Assembly: GCA_005765155.1 (NCBI GenBank) | Contig: VCCP01000006.1 | Coordinates: 1,190,501 to 1,254,500 of the forward strand | DNA length: 64,000 nt | DNA from: Zelopaecilomyces penicillatus | Taxonomy: Eukaryota > Ascomycota > Sordariomycetes > Hypocreales > Pseudodiploosporaceae | Direction: 5' to 3' | Shown here: positions 1 to 11,713 of the stretch, piece after piece | Layout: each line of letters starts with the position of its first letter | How positions within the stretch are numbered: position 1 is the stretch's first letter | The notes under the pieces: model-generated | Told to the model about the DNA's origin: nothing | Seen by the model: only the letters and a program-made list of their open reading frames with translations | Database searches by the model: none | Made by a program: the position numbers and the translations under genes

Positions 1-1454
1 AAAGAGTCGGTGGGTTCCAGATGGGCTCTCCGCCCAGTCGCTTCTGAGTCGCTGCGACGACAAGTATGCCGAGAACAGAGGCAAAGATGCTGTAGACGGG
101 ATAGGCAAACGACTGTGACCAGATCGCATGGCTGGGTTTCTTCGCCAGACGGGAAAAGTCATTCTGATTCAGAATGCCTGCGGCAATTGATCCGACCGTC
201 GACATGACGCCATAGACCATGAGCCAAGCAACACTCTGCGGGCCACCTGTCTTAGGGATAACGGTTGCCGAATCAAGAGTACTTCCAAATCCATCCGAGC
301 CCATGGTCGCCAATGCCCAGATCAGGAGCGATACGAAGAAGGCCACAGTAACTACGCTGGCAAAGTAGAAAAACTTTTGCAGGCGGTGCGGGGGGATCCA
401 AATCAACGGCAAACTAATAACGCAGAAGATAACGTACGCCACGAACGAAGCTGAAGTCATGCCGGTGGACTCCGGGATGCGGTTCGGGATGCGCTCCTCA
501 TATTTGGGGTCCCATGACAACAGAATGAGTTCGAGACACTGGCCGCCAATCCAAGATGAGAACCCGTACCTGCAATCGTTGGTTTGTTAGTACAGCAACA
601 GCTTCTAGAGAGCGCCGACCCATTCAACCAAGGGGGTTACGAACCATACTGTAAAATCTCGTTAGCAAAAGCTGTAGCAAGTAAAACCATTATCATGATA
701 CGCACCAAAACTCAGAAAGATGCGGTTCCAGATCGCAAACTGCGAGCCCCACATTCCCCATACTGCTCGACTGAAGACGGAGAAACCAACTGATAGTAAT
801 CGTCTGTCAATATACTGTTCCTTACTACCAAGACAACAAGTGACGCAATTGGGTCCAACGAACCATGATAGTAGGCTCCTGCGAGGGAACTCAAGACGAG
901 CGCAATGGTAGCGATGATATTGCCGATAACAATAGCTGAGCAAGCATTAGCCAACAAAGTTATGCGCCCGCGGCTGCCAACGACGACGATGACCAACAAC
1001 AGCATCCATCCATGCATCAATGAGACATACAGATTATGGCCTGCCACCAATTGAGGCCCAGCGGAATCAGCGCACTGCCAGTCAGGAAGGTCGCAATGGT
1101 ACAGTTAATCAACAGCCCTACAGACAGAGACAAAGCACGGTCAGCTCTCCGGAGCACAATGCCCGTATGTTCGGCCTAGAATATGGTGCCAGGACCACGT
1201 GGATTGCTTGCATACAGAAGTTGTGAAAGGTACGGAACGACCAAGTTCGCCGCTCGGCCTCGACAGGTCGGATGTCATTGTTCTGCGCAATGATGGCAGG
1301 GTTAGCGATTGATTGTCCAATATGGGCTGCGTTGGGGCGGCGGCGGCTGCGGCTGCGGCTGCCATCGCCACAGCGGCGGCCGTTGTCCGTGACGTACGAT
1401 CCATTGTGACACGTAGGGCAGCTCAACGCGTTTGGCGATGTTTCCCAGTCCCAT
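1..1454 (-). CDS. NCS1-family nucleobase/allantoin/hydantoin-type permease (5' part; truncated by window start)
   Basis: Membrane permease of the nucleobase-cation-symport-1 family (Fur-type: uracil, allantoin, uridine or hydantoin uptake). Model on the minus strand: exons 1454-1398, 1282-1216, 1117-1031, 935-864, 789-706, 648-645 and 569-<1, giving about 313 residues. The start is ATG at 1454 (MGLGNIAKRVELPY). The family N-terminal motif NNDIRPVEAERRTW opens exon 2. Hydrophobic segments follow, with GLNWWQAII, AGAYYH, SRAVWGMWGSQFAIWNR, VWYGFSSWIGGQ and, near the cut end, LNQNDFSRLAKKPSHAIW, which corresponds to the conserved substrate-site region of fungal NCS1 proteins. The C-terminal part lies outside the window. 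The fifth and sixth introns each carry a good branch site (TGCTAAC, TACTAAC) and flank a 4-nt exon that is needed to keep frame. The gene is divergent from the hydantoinase-like gene at 3144. The exact substrate cannot be read from the sequence. Confidence 0.88.
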
Positions 1455-3143
1455 GACAGAGAGTCTGGCCGTGTGTCTTTGCGGTTTGGGGGCCGATCAG
1501 TTGGGGGGAGGGGGCGGTCGTCGGTCGCAGAGGTGGGGCAGACGCGGGATCAGAAGGAAATAATTATTAAAAATGATAGTCAAAGAGATGGAAAAGCGTC
1601 TGGGCTAATGGCGAACGTGACTGTGACTGGATGTCGCTGGCCGACAGACGGGCGGCGCAAGGGCGCTGCAGAAACTGAGGCGTCACAACCACAGGAGCAT
1701 CTATTTGCCAGCCACGTTTCTGAGGAGGGCGAGCACGATGAGAAGAAGAGATGGAGGATCTACGAATATCGCAGCTGAGATTGTTTTTTTTTCCTTGTCC
1801 CCCCATGGCTGACCTTCATCAGCCAGGGTCAGTCGCACTGAGTTTGTCTTGTTGGCTTGGCTCCCAGAGCCAAAAAAGTGAGTGCCTTGGTGCCTTACGC
1901 ACTTTAGGAATGGGTTCTTCAATAGTCTACACTCGGTTGCCGTCGCATAGAGCCACCTGAGGCACCCTGCGCTGCTATCATCATTTCAAACTGATGTTTT
2001 TCGATAGCAAAACATCACCAACGTTGGATGCATCTTTGATGATGATATCTCCCAGCAGTTTCGGGCAGCCTGTGGGAGGTTTTGGCGCCCCATGTGGTTT
2101 CCGGCTTTGCACAATGGGCATTGAAACACGTACATACGGCAAGGCTGCACATGTACAGTCGATCGTCCGGCTGGGCAAATGGAGTCGCTCCGCCTAGACG
2201 CCATCTTGATCGGTAAACCCTGTATCGCAAATGGACTAGGGCTGTCGGCGAACTGAGGCAGAGGCAGTTGGCCGAAGTTTCTTCTCTCCCCCGCCCGCTC
2301 GTCCATTGATTATTCCGACTGTGTACGGCGTAGCACGAGCACACACAATTCGCTATGGACAATGCAAGGATGGCCTTTTGGGGGCAGTCGTTCGTTCAAG
2401 TATTACAAGGTATCTTGGCCGACACAGGCGCGAGCTCCATCAAGTTGACAAAAAGACACTGACGGAGAACTGCTCTGGCCTCACGCTCAGCACGATCCAG
2501 CTCGAGCTGAACTTTGAATGGCTGGCCAAGGCGCCGGGCCGTTGAGCCGCACGGCATAGAAATTGTCTCTCAAGCTGGTCCATCATATCGTTATTGCCTG
2601 TTACGGCCGTCTGGCTGGCTCTCCGCGCTTCAAGCGCCAGTGGCCAACGTCCATCGGCAGACGCAGACGCATCGGGTGGCGGTACGGATAGAGTAGTATT
2701 ACCAAAGAATGCAAGTCAAAAGTGCACCGAGACATGCACCAAAGAGCTCAATCTCCCCCATCATCATGGACCCGTACTATTCTTGTCGCCTATTTCCAAC
2801 GGCTGCCGCTCCACAGCATCCCCGCTTGTTGCCCTGGGGTCGGGTCTTGTCGTCGGAGCCGCTTGTCACCGGCTATCCCACAACCAAACTGCTCGGGCTA
2901 GAATAGATGTTGAGCGACGGGTTCTTCTTTACCTGGCCATTCCATTCATGCGAATCTGATGCTGTGAGCCAATATCAGACCGCCAAGGCCCTCCCAGAAG
3001 ATACAAAAATGAGCATCGTGCACCTTGCTGTGGCTCTGTAGTGGTCAGTCGGCGACTTTTGTGTTTGATTTGCGTCTGAATCTCTGTTCTCCGTGTGCCG
3101 AAAAGAGACACAGACTTCCGACTCCACCACACGCCGTCCAAAT
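1455..3143. other. Divergent intergenic region between NCS1 permease and hydantoinase-like gene
   Basis: This 1.7 kb stretch has no coherent gene and must hold the promoters of both divergent genes. I see scattered GATA cores, but no more than chance would give. The ORFs here are short and show no family similarity that I recognise. Confidence 0.6.
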
Positions 3144-6100
3144 ATGTCGCTCTACCGCATTGGTGTCGACGTTGGCGGGACCAACACTGATGCCGCCATC
3201 CTTGACATTAAAGCGTTGGACCAACCTGGACGAGGAGTCTTGGCTTCTTACAAGGCCACTACAACACCGGATATTACCAGTGGTATCGAGATTGCCATCC
3301 GAGAGGTCCTCGCCAGTTCCAAAGTCGACAAGACTCGCGTCTTGAGCGTAACAATTGGAACCACACATTTTATCAATGCGCTTATTGAAGCCGATGCGAG
3401 GAGACTAGATCGTGTTGCCGTGTTCCGGCTCTGCGGTCCCTTTACACAACAAATTCCTCCCTTTTCAGATTTCCCCATCGGCCTTCGAACTATTCTCGAC
3501 GGAGGCGTCCACTATCTAGATGGCGGCTTAGAAATGGATGGGCGAGAAATCGCTGAGCTTAACCCCAATCAGATCCGCAAAGCCGCCAGAGACGTTGTTA
3601 ATGCCGGCATCCGTGCCGTTGCCCTCGTGGGTATCTTTTCGCCACTCGACCACGAAGGGATCCATGAAGAGACATGCAAACGCATAATCCTTGAGGAGAC
3701 ACCTGAGTTGAGCGTCGTCTGCTCTCACGATATCGGGCCAACGGGCTTTCTTGAAAGGGAAAACGCCACCATCCTCAACGCTGCCATTCTCAGAACGGGG
3801 CGGAAAGTTAAGAATGGCTTTAAGCGTGCCATGGCTAGCCTGGAACTCGGCTGCCCCCTTTTCCTATCGCAAAACGACGGAACACTAATCGATGCCGATA
3901 CCGCTGCGGAATACCCTATCAAGACATTTGCAAGTGGGCCTACCAATAGCATGACGGGGGCTGCGTTCCTTGCTGGCATCGACAACAAGCCGCGGGCTGT
4001 ATCAAATGGCAACGGGGTAAACCAGGGCGACTCAGAAGAGCCCCAAATTATTGTGGTCGACATTGGCGGTACTACAACAGATGTCTGCTCCCTATTACCA
4101 TCAGGCTTTCCACGACAAGCGCCGGGTTTTGTCGAGCTTGGAGGCGTTCGAACCGCGTTTTCTATGCCCGAAGTTGTTTCAATAGGGCTGGGTGGAGGCA
4201 GCAAGGTTCAAGTCGATTCACAATCCGACAGCCAGGTTCGGGTTGGTCCGGGTTCTGTGGGCCACTTTATTCGAGAACAAGCAAAAGTGTTTGGTGGACA
4301 AACTTTGACTGCAACTGATGTAGTTGTTGCGCTGGGCAAGACGGACCTCGGTGATGCTTCCCTCATCACAGACGTTCCTGAGTACATGGCTAGGCTTGCT
4401 CAAAAAGAGATCAGCAGAAAGCTAGAGAGCGTTATTGATCAGATGAGAGTGTCGGCAGCGCCGGTCCATGTTCTCCTTGTTGGCGGTGGCGCCATTCTCG
4501 TTACCGAAGATCTGCGGGGCGTCGATAAATGCATCCAACCGATACATCAAGGGGCGGCTAATGCTGTTGGGGCCGCAATCGCCAAGGTCTCTGGCGAGGT
4601 TGATACTGTTGAGATTATGGATGGAAGACTTGAAAAGGATGTTATCAATGCAGCTTGCCAAAGGGCAATTGATATTGCGATTGAAAAAGGAGCTGCGCCA
4701 GAGGACGTCAAGATTGTTGAAATCAACAAGATGCCACTTCAGTACATGTCCAACGTCACCATCAGGATTCAGGTTCGGGCAGTTGGTAAACTTGCCATCC
4801 CCAATGAACTCACGCCTCCTCCATCACCATCGGTAAACGGGAATTGGGACTCGAAAATCGAGACAGAAGGAGAAAAAATCAGCATACCCAACGCTCTTGA
4901 GCCTACGACCAAGCCATCTCTGAAAATTGACCTAGAGTCTTACCGCCCAGACGTTCGAAAAGGCGTCTGGTATGTATCCGAGGTGGACCTCGAGCTGATA
5001 TCAACGGGATGTGGTGTGCTGGGCACGGGAGGTGGCGGCCCCACACATTACGAGTATCTGAAAGGGTTGCATTCCCTTCGCAATGGAGGACAAGGGAAAA
5101 TGAGAATCATCTCGCCCAAATCCCTGAAAGATGATGACAATATCTGTTTTGGTTCTTGGTATGGAAGCCCCAGCGTGATCAACGAACGGCTTGCCGGCGG
5201 TAACGAAATCCCCGCTGGCATCGAAGCCGTGACTAGGATTACTGGCAATAAGGCAATCGATGGCCTGTTTCTTGACGAGATGTAAGTTACCTCCTTCTTT
5301 GCATGCTTGCATCCTGATACAGTCTGCTAACATTGCTTTTGCTTATCAGTGGCGGCGGTAACGGAATGTCTTCGTTCCCCACTAGTGTTCACTTTGATGT
5401 GCCAATTGTGGATGGCGATGCCATGGGAAGGGCCTACCCCACCATGTATCATGGTAAGTCTCTGTATTGCAGTTACCATTGCGCCGTTGCTGACTTGAGA
5501 TTAAGTTACATTCAGCGTATACGGGCATTCTCTGGTGCCATGCGTCCTCACAGACGCGAGACAGAATGTTTCCGTCGTCATGGTATGATTTATCAATTTG
5601 CCATCCCAGAAGAAGCTCGCATGCTAACCACTCAAGTAGAGCACCGATACTCCTCAACGACTAGAGACAATGCTGCGAACTCAGGCTATCGAACTTGGTC
5701 TGGGTTGTGCGGCGTGTTCCACTCCAATGCCAGGCTCGGTCATCAAGGAATATGGTATTCCCAACACACTGTCTCAGGCCTGGTACCTAGGCCGTGCGGT
5801 ACATCAGGCCAGGCGGAAGAAGGCAAATTATATTGATGCAATTGTAAGTCGGCCCCATCATCTGTGCTCGTACATAAAATTCATGTGCTCGAAACTTACT
5901 TGGATCTAGTTTGCTGTCTCTGCTGGAAAACTTCTATTTAGTGGCAAGATTATTGATGTGCGTCGACATCTTGGTGGCGGCTACACCATGGGCGCTGCTA
6001 TCATAGCGCCATTGGCCGATGAGGACCGCGAGGCAACTGCCCAGGGCAAGCAGCAGCCCGTGTCATCAGATAAACACATGATTATTCCCTTCCAGAACGA

Positions 6101-6395
6101 GTATCTATATGCCGCTCTTGCCGATTCTGAGGGATCAGAGGAATCACAAGAGGTGGTATGCACTGTGCCTGATCTGATCTCTATCCTAGGCCAGGATGGA
6201 GAGGCTATTGGATCACAGGACTTAAAGTATGGCCTGTATGTCAACGTCATTGCACTTCCAGCACATCCTCTCTGGAAGACAGACAAGGGCCTCAAAGTTG
6301 GCGGACCTGAAGGGTTCGGCTTGAAGATGCCTATCGTTGGTGTCGACAACGAGTTTACAGAATCACCGAGTGTCATTGATGAGTTTGACGCATAG
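3144..6395 (+). CDS. Hydantoinase/oxoprolinase (HyuA-like) fused to a DUF917 (S-Me-THD) domain
   Basis: Predicted cytosolic ATP-dependent amidohydrolase of the HyuA/oxoprolinase type, which opens hydantoin, 5-oxoproline or related five-membered lactam rings, joined to a DUF917 domain. Exons 3144-5281, 5350-5453, 5506-5582, 5640-5843 and 5910-6395 join in frame to 1002 aa. The actin-like ATPase motif IGVDVGGTNTD is at about residues 6-16. A second phosphate motif, VVDIGGTTTDVCSLLP, is at about 302-317, and LLVGGGAILV is near 445. DUF917 starts near residue 605 (ELISTGCGVLGTGGGGPTHY) and continues through DEIGGGNGMSSF, FSVYGHSLVPCVLTDA, CSTPMPGSVIKEYGIPNTLS and DVRRHLGGGYTMG. The start at 3144 is the first ATG before the conserved N-terminus. 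The in-frame extension further upstream begins without an ATG. Length and domain order match fungal homologues. The substrate is unknown; the divergent NCS1 permease supports a hydantoin-like or nucleobase-derived compound. Confidence 0.92.
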
Positions 6396-6780
6396 ACTAT
6401 GAGGGATCTCACTAATGATTGATGATGTATATATGTATATACCTTGTAATACTTTTTCGCCCTCTAGGGCAGCTTGCTTAGGCATCCATACAGGCTTGTG
6501 TCAAATTTAGGGAAGCTGTTGCTAGCAATCACAATATGCATACATTTAAGCACCTCTCCCGTCTTACGTCTCTTCAGACTCTTTTGCTTCTCGATCAGGC
6601 ATTCTATCACACCAAAAATAGCATCAATAGTGCTAGTTGCAAAGTTGTTTCAATTTAGATAGCAACTATAATATGGAGCAGTCAAGGAATGTCTTGTGTT
6701 CGTAATTCCAATGTGAACGAATGCATTTTTGCTTTCCAAACCTATCTCTCTGATAGTTTCCTTGTAGTTGAAATGTCCAA
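6396..6780. other. Convergent 3' intergenic region
   Basis: This 385-bp AT-rich stretch separates the stop codons of two convergent genes (hydantoinase-like and THI4) and should hold both 3' UTRs. No gene is seen. The only structure noted is the inverted repeat at its right edge. Confidence 0.6.
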
Positions 6781-6788
6781 CTACAAGG
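6760..6788. repeat. 11-bp perfect inverted repeat spanning the THI4 stop codon
   Basis: CCTTGTAGTTG (6760-6770) and CAACTACAAGG (6778-6788) are perfect complements around a 7-nt spacer. In the THI4 mRNA this would form a hairpin that includes the TAG stop codon (6783-6781). It may be a 3'-end or processing element; no function is shown. Confidence 0.6.
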
Positions 6789-7820
6789 CGTTTTCCTGGC
6801 GGCGGGTCTCGTAAACCCTGAGCGCCTCCTCAGCAGCCTTCAAGCCGCTCAGAACCATGGCACCAAAAGTAGGTCCTGTTCGATAGACAATTAGCTCTCT
6901 GAAGAATCTCAACTCCTTATTCTAGAAGCCGACTTACCCATTCGGTTCGCGCCATCAACTTCGGACAGTTCCATTCCTCCGACAATGAGGCCAGGAACAA
7001 TCTCGCGAGTGTTCTTGACAATGGCGTCCTCGGCCCGGTTCATATCGAGGCCGCGCATGCCGCCGAGCTTCTCGATACGTCCCATGCTGACAAGACGCTT
7101 GACGCAAAAGGCTCCCATGGGTCCATCATGGCCGGTAGTGGAGATGACTAGAGGGGCGTTGATGGTGTTGGGGTCCATGCAAGATTGGTCGTCGTGATGC
7201 ATGGAGACGAGGGTCCAGTTGGTGACAACGCCAGCAATGCGCACGTCGTCAGCGGCGGCACCAGCAGCCGGGCGGGTGATGAGGTCCTCGACGCAGGTAG
7301 CATTGAAGAGCTTCACGTTGGGGAGCTGTAGCACCTTGGACATGATGGTTGAAGTGAAGAGCGCAGCGTGCTTGACGACGACGTAATTGCCCTCGTCTTC
7401 GTAGGGCACGTTGATTTCGCGCAGAAACGCATCAGCTGGTTTGCGCATGACCATGGCGGAGAAGAGCTGGCCACCTAGCCAAGCGCCGCCACCGGGAGAG
7501 ACGGAAGCTTCAATAATGGCGATCTTAAGATCAGGGCGCTTGCTGCCGAGGACGTAGGCGGCGCTTAGGCCGCAAGAGCCGGCTCCGACAATGACAATGT
7601 CCGACTCGGCGTACTTGTCGAGATCTTCAAAGTAGCGGCGGGTCATGGCGCGAGAGACCTGGCTCTCGCGGATAGGGGCAAAGCTGAAGTTGTCCCACTG
7701 GCCCATCATTTCTTGGATATCCTTGGTCTGAAGGCCAGGTCCCTGAACGGCCAACTTTGAAGTCGGGATCGCGAGGTCAGCGGTTCGCTGGGGCGGGGAA
7801 ACGGCAGCCGGGGGACTCAT
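6781..7820 (-). CDS. THI4: Thiamine thiazole synthase (THI4)
   Basis: Makes the adenylated thiazole precursor of thiamine from NAD, glycine and a sulfur taken from its own cysteine. Exons 7820-6938 and 6875-6781 join to 325 aa. The dinucleotide-binding motif DIVIVGAGSCGLSAAYVLG starts near residue 74, the conserved SPGGGAWLGGQLFSAMVMR near 108, and the sulfur-donor cysteine sits in QSCMDPN (Cys214). The C-terminus is GPTFGAMVLSGLKAAEEAL followed by a short basic tail. Length and motif order are normal for fungal THI4, and the sulfur-donor Cys is kept, so a single-turnover enzyme is expected. Transcript handling is very likely controlled by thiamine pyrophosphate through the riboswitch in the 5' leader. 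The gene is convergent with the hydantoinase-like gene. Confidence 0.97.
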
Positions 7821-7875
7821 GATGGATCTGCTACTATTAGGTATTCTATTCCAACGATGTTTAGGGGGAGGATAA

Positions 7876-8072
7876 GCATGATCCTTTCGCTGGTATTATC
7901 CAGATCAAGTTCAGGGCCGTATATTCTCAGCCTCACTCCCCCCCCCCCCCTCTCACGAACTGCCCTACGTAAACAACTATTTCATTACCCCAAGTCCCAA
8001 GACTTAGGGTCGCTGAAAATCATCGTTCGAGTGGGCCAGTCAGAGGGGTAAAGAGTGGGCACCGGCTCATGC
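7876..8072 (-). promoter_or_regulatory. TPP riboswitch in the THI4 5' leader intron, with expanded P3
   Basis: The minus strand carries the thi-box core: GGCTGAGAATATACGGCC, then CTTGATCTGGATAATACCAG and CGAAAGGATCATGC. P1 is GCATGA (8072-8067) with TCATGC (7881-7876). P2 is GCCG with CGGC. P3 is GCCCACTC (8060-8053) with GAGTGAGGC (7938-7930) and one bulged A. The loop beyond P3 is about 114 nt and contains a run of G (C on the plus strand, 7938-7950). The aptamer sits 12 nt inside a probable 5'-UTR intron (donor GTAATG at 8085, acceptor about 7828-7831). GTGTTATC, beside the donor (8080-8073), can pair with GATAATAC of the P5 region (7900-7893), which fits the known fungal mechanism of TPP-controlled 5' splice-site masking. 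Confidence 0.93.
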
Positions 8073-8392
8073 GATAACACATTACCTGAAAACAGATGAT
8101 CATTTATGATGGACGAGGTACCATTGAAGGATGCCATGGCTGGAGGGTTTGAGGAGGCGTCGTGTACCAGGTGTGTTGTGTTTGTGAGTGTTGACCTGTA
8201 GGTATTAGATATGGGACGAGTTTACATGAGCTTTTTTTTTTGCAGGATGGATCATCTGAACCAACTGTAAAGTAGTTATCACTTTGGATAATTATCAAAA
8301 GTGCGGTGGGTTGAGTGTTTTGAAGATGCTGTGAGTAACGTAGTTGGTTTGTGTAAAGCAAAGTGAAACCCTATTCGGGGTTCTAAACTCCT

Positions 8393-8401
8393 TTTTATAT
8401 A
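8393..8401 (-). promoter_or_regulatory. TATA box candidate for THI4
   Basis: TATATAAAA on the minus strand lies about 570 bp upstream of the THI4 ATG and about 310 bp upstream of the riboswitch intron donor, consistent with a long leader exon. The transcription start is not known. Confidence 0.5.
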
Positions 8402-11400
8402 AAATGCATCATTGATAGTCACTCCAAAAAGGAGGGGTAGTGGGCTGATTCAACATATATTTAATCATCATAATGACAAAAAAATGGCCATGTTGGCTCC
8501 GCTGATAGCAGGGATTCCCGGACACAGCACTCCGAAATGGCCGGGAGTATCCGGCACTGGCCGCTCCGCGTGATGCCGATTTCGGGCTATATGTATTGGG
8601 GATTTCTATTTACCCCATCCCATAGGTATTATTACATTGGTTCTTTTGGGGACATCTTCCAGTTTCTATTGGATAACAGGGGCAGGGGGTGCTATGATGT
8701 GCTCGGTTAAATTTGGCATGTGGGTGATATTCATACGCTGAGTCTGTTAAATGGAGACTCAGGGAATACTGATGGTTGCGTTATATCCGAATAATGACGG
8801 GTTTTGTTGAAAACTCCCTGGCCATGAAGCGCACAGAATGCTTTTATGAATGTGTTAAAATTGCTGTTTGATCTTATTGGGCTGTATTTGGTGCTTGTGG
8901 ATTCCGTCTTGAACTGCGTTGGAAAGTATCAATATACCACATCAAACGTAGCTACTCAGTTGATATAGTACGCTTTAAGTCTATGCAACCTCCCCAATTG
9001 CATTCATAAGATGTACTAGGTCGTAACCAAATCTCCCAAGAAAAGACTCGTCCAGTCCTCCTTTCAATATCTCACGCAAACCTAGCTAGTGCTGCCTCTA
9101 TACACCACTCGTATCGATTCCCCTCCCATATTGACGCACTGTAACCCCCTTCAGGAATATGTCCTTTCCCTGCCGTTGGCTTGCATCAGAGTCTCCACAC
9201 AGCCTCATGCTCAAGGAATGACCTCTGCCTCGGTTTGCATCAAGACTCGTCACCTCTCTGACCTACTTGCAACACTTGCTAGTATTCATTTACATCCCCT
9301 TGTGGTTTGCTCCCCGACTCATGATAGAGCAACCATGCCGTTTCGGCTCACTGCCGTAGCTTCCTTGGTTACCATATTGTCTTCCTTGCCAAATAGCCGT
9401 CTGCGCCCTGCGTGACCAACTTTGACTATCTAGACATGCCCATCGTTTAAGACAGCGGGGCTCAAGTTGTCTATGATTGCACCACAGTTTTTACAATTAC
9501 AATTGTAAGCACACTTCCATATCGGAACCGGGCTCAATCTCACCTGCAACACGATGTCTGAGAAGGCGATGAAGTCGGCGATGGTGAAATTGTCGATTTG
9601 AGACAGTAGAGAGAATCTGTCCCAGAAAGTGCTCGTAAAATCTGGCGTGCGTACAAACGAAAAAGTAGGTCTCCATCACCAGAACCGAGAACCTGTTGTC
9701 GGCTATGAGGCGAGCTTACCATTGTTTGCTATTCACGAGACCTTATATGGTGTTTTCTTTCGAACTCCAAACGACAGCCGACCTAGAAAACACAAAGGCA
9801 GTTAGTTATACGAGCGACACAAGAAGATCTAAGGGGATTGGACTGGATAGATTTGATGCCATTCCTTGATTGGCATGCAATATTCCGAGCAACTATTCCA
9901 GAGTATGAGCTTCAATATCGTAAAGATAACCTTATAGTTATCTTCCAATCGTTTGTTGACAATTCCCGAGCAAAGTTATGTGTCTAGGCCATCATGCCGA
10001 AACCCAAGTACATGATCTGACAAATTCGCGTTCTCGCAGTACGAAATGCTTGAGGTTTGACGAATTACATCTAAGATCTGTCCATCACCTTTCCGATGAG
10101 TCTTCATCTATAGAGCTGGGCTTGTTCATTAAACTATGACTAGCTAGATGTTAGTACTCTTCATTGACGGATGTGGATTTGGCCCTTGTCATACTGATGG
10201 GAGCATAAAGCTGTTGCCAACCCCACTGATGGTGTCGGGGCTAAGAACATTTCATTTGAAGCAAGTCGATGTATCCCAGTTTGCAAACACCTTGGTAGCA
10301 AGTTGCATACAGAACGGGGGTTCTGACCGATAAATCTGTGGAGTAGCGGTACATCAGTTTTCTTTGTGCGGTTTCCATAGTCCTAGTACTATTCTTTTAA
10401 TTTAAACACCATAATTTTTCATTCAGCGGCATAGCTATCGCGGGCCTGAGATGCCGTCACTCGATCATATTACAATTCGTCTTCAACGCGAGACGTCCAC
10501 GTGGTATCATTCATCCAAGTTCTCTACAACGTCATTATCGAAGGCAACTTCTCATTAAATTCCTCATGTGCCATTCCGGTATACTTGATTAATACAATAA
10601 CGAATTCAAGACCCGTCCCCGTCGTGATGGATCTGATGCTTTATGTAAGTCTGCGATGAGTATGTAAAGTATGAGAGTGATCAGAGCAACTGACGTCAAA
10701 GATAAACAACCATCCTCGTTTCTAAGTGACTGGCTCACATTCTATCCTACCGATGCCAATTTACTGCAATTTTACAGCCTTGCTATAGCATGATCATCTG
10801 TTGAGTCACAGACACGATACTACAAAACCACAAGCAGATTGCTCGCCATCCCGACCATCCCACAACACGAATCTACTCTCACATCATTCAACTATGATAG
10901 CCTTATCAAGCCAAAATGATAGAACACTCCCCATACCTTGGCTAGACATTGTCGATCCATGGCTATAACGCGGGCCGCGCATAGTCTACAACGTCATGTC
11001 TCGTCCTTTGTCCTCCACTCTAGTACTACTACTCACCCCATAAACGCATCCAAACAAAGCGCGCACCGTCCCGCACAAATGTTTAACCATGGCAGGACAT
11101 CAGACATCTTACTTTAATACCTGGCCCATACTAACTAACTAACTATATGCTGCTCTTTTTTAAAACTTCTCACCTAAAACCACAAACTATAAAAATTGCC
11201 AAGAAAATGTCTCGCGCACTTCCCGTGCTCACTACTACTACGTTCCAATCCCCACTAAAAACGGGCGTCGCGCCTGATTCTCACCTAACTACCCTATAAT
11301 GATAAACGTTTGAGATGTTTCAATCGGGAGGAAACTTGTTTTGAGACCTGAACCATTGGTGTCATACTGCCGTGTGACATGGCTAGCCGTAGAGGGTTCT

Positions 11401-11661
11401 TTGAATCATTATAATGACGGACATATAGTGAAAAATGTTACACAGAAGAATTGGGTGCTTACTCTGAGTTTTGTTTCAATGGACCCTGTATGTCGCAATG
11501 GGGAGAGTCAAGTGGGTGTAGTTGCAATGCTCCCGCTGTACACTTATAATGCAAGTACAGGGCTTATAGAGGAGAATGGTGCTATAAATTCCCATGCCGT
11601 AATAGAGAGATAGGCATCATCATGTTGATGACGATCGTTAATTGAAGTGCTGTGCCTCCCC

Positions 11662-11713
11662 GAATGCGAATGCGACTGCGATTGCGACTGCGACTGCGAC
11701 TGCGACTGCGACT
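11662..11713. repeat. Hexanucleotide tandem repeat (TGCGAC)n
   Basis: About eight imperfect copies of a 6-bp unit (TGCGAC with TGCGAA and TGCGAT variants) in the gene-free block. Confidence 0.85.

Noticed and set aside
712..1050. Minus-strand 112-aa ORF as a separate gene
   Set aside because: It contains one real exon of the NCS1 permease plus intron sequence read through.
1455..3143. GATA-factor site cluster in the divergent promoter
   Set aside because: The number of HGATAR sites is not above the chance level for 1.7 kb.
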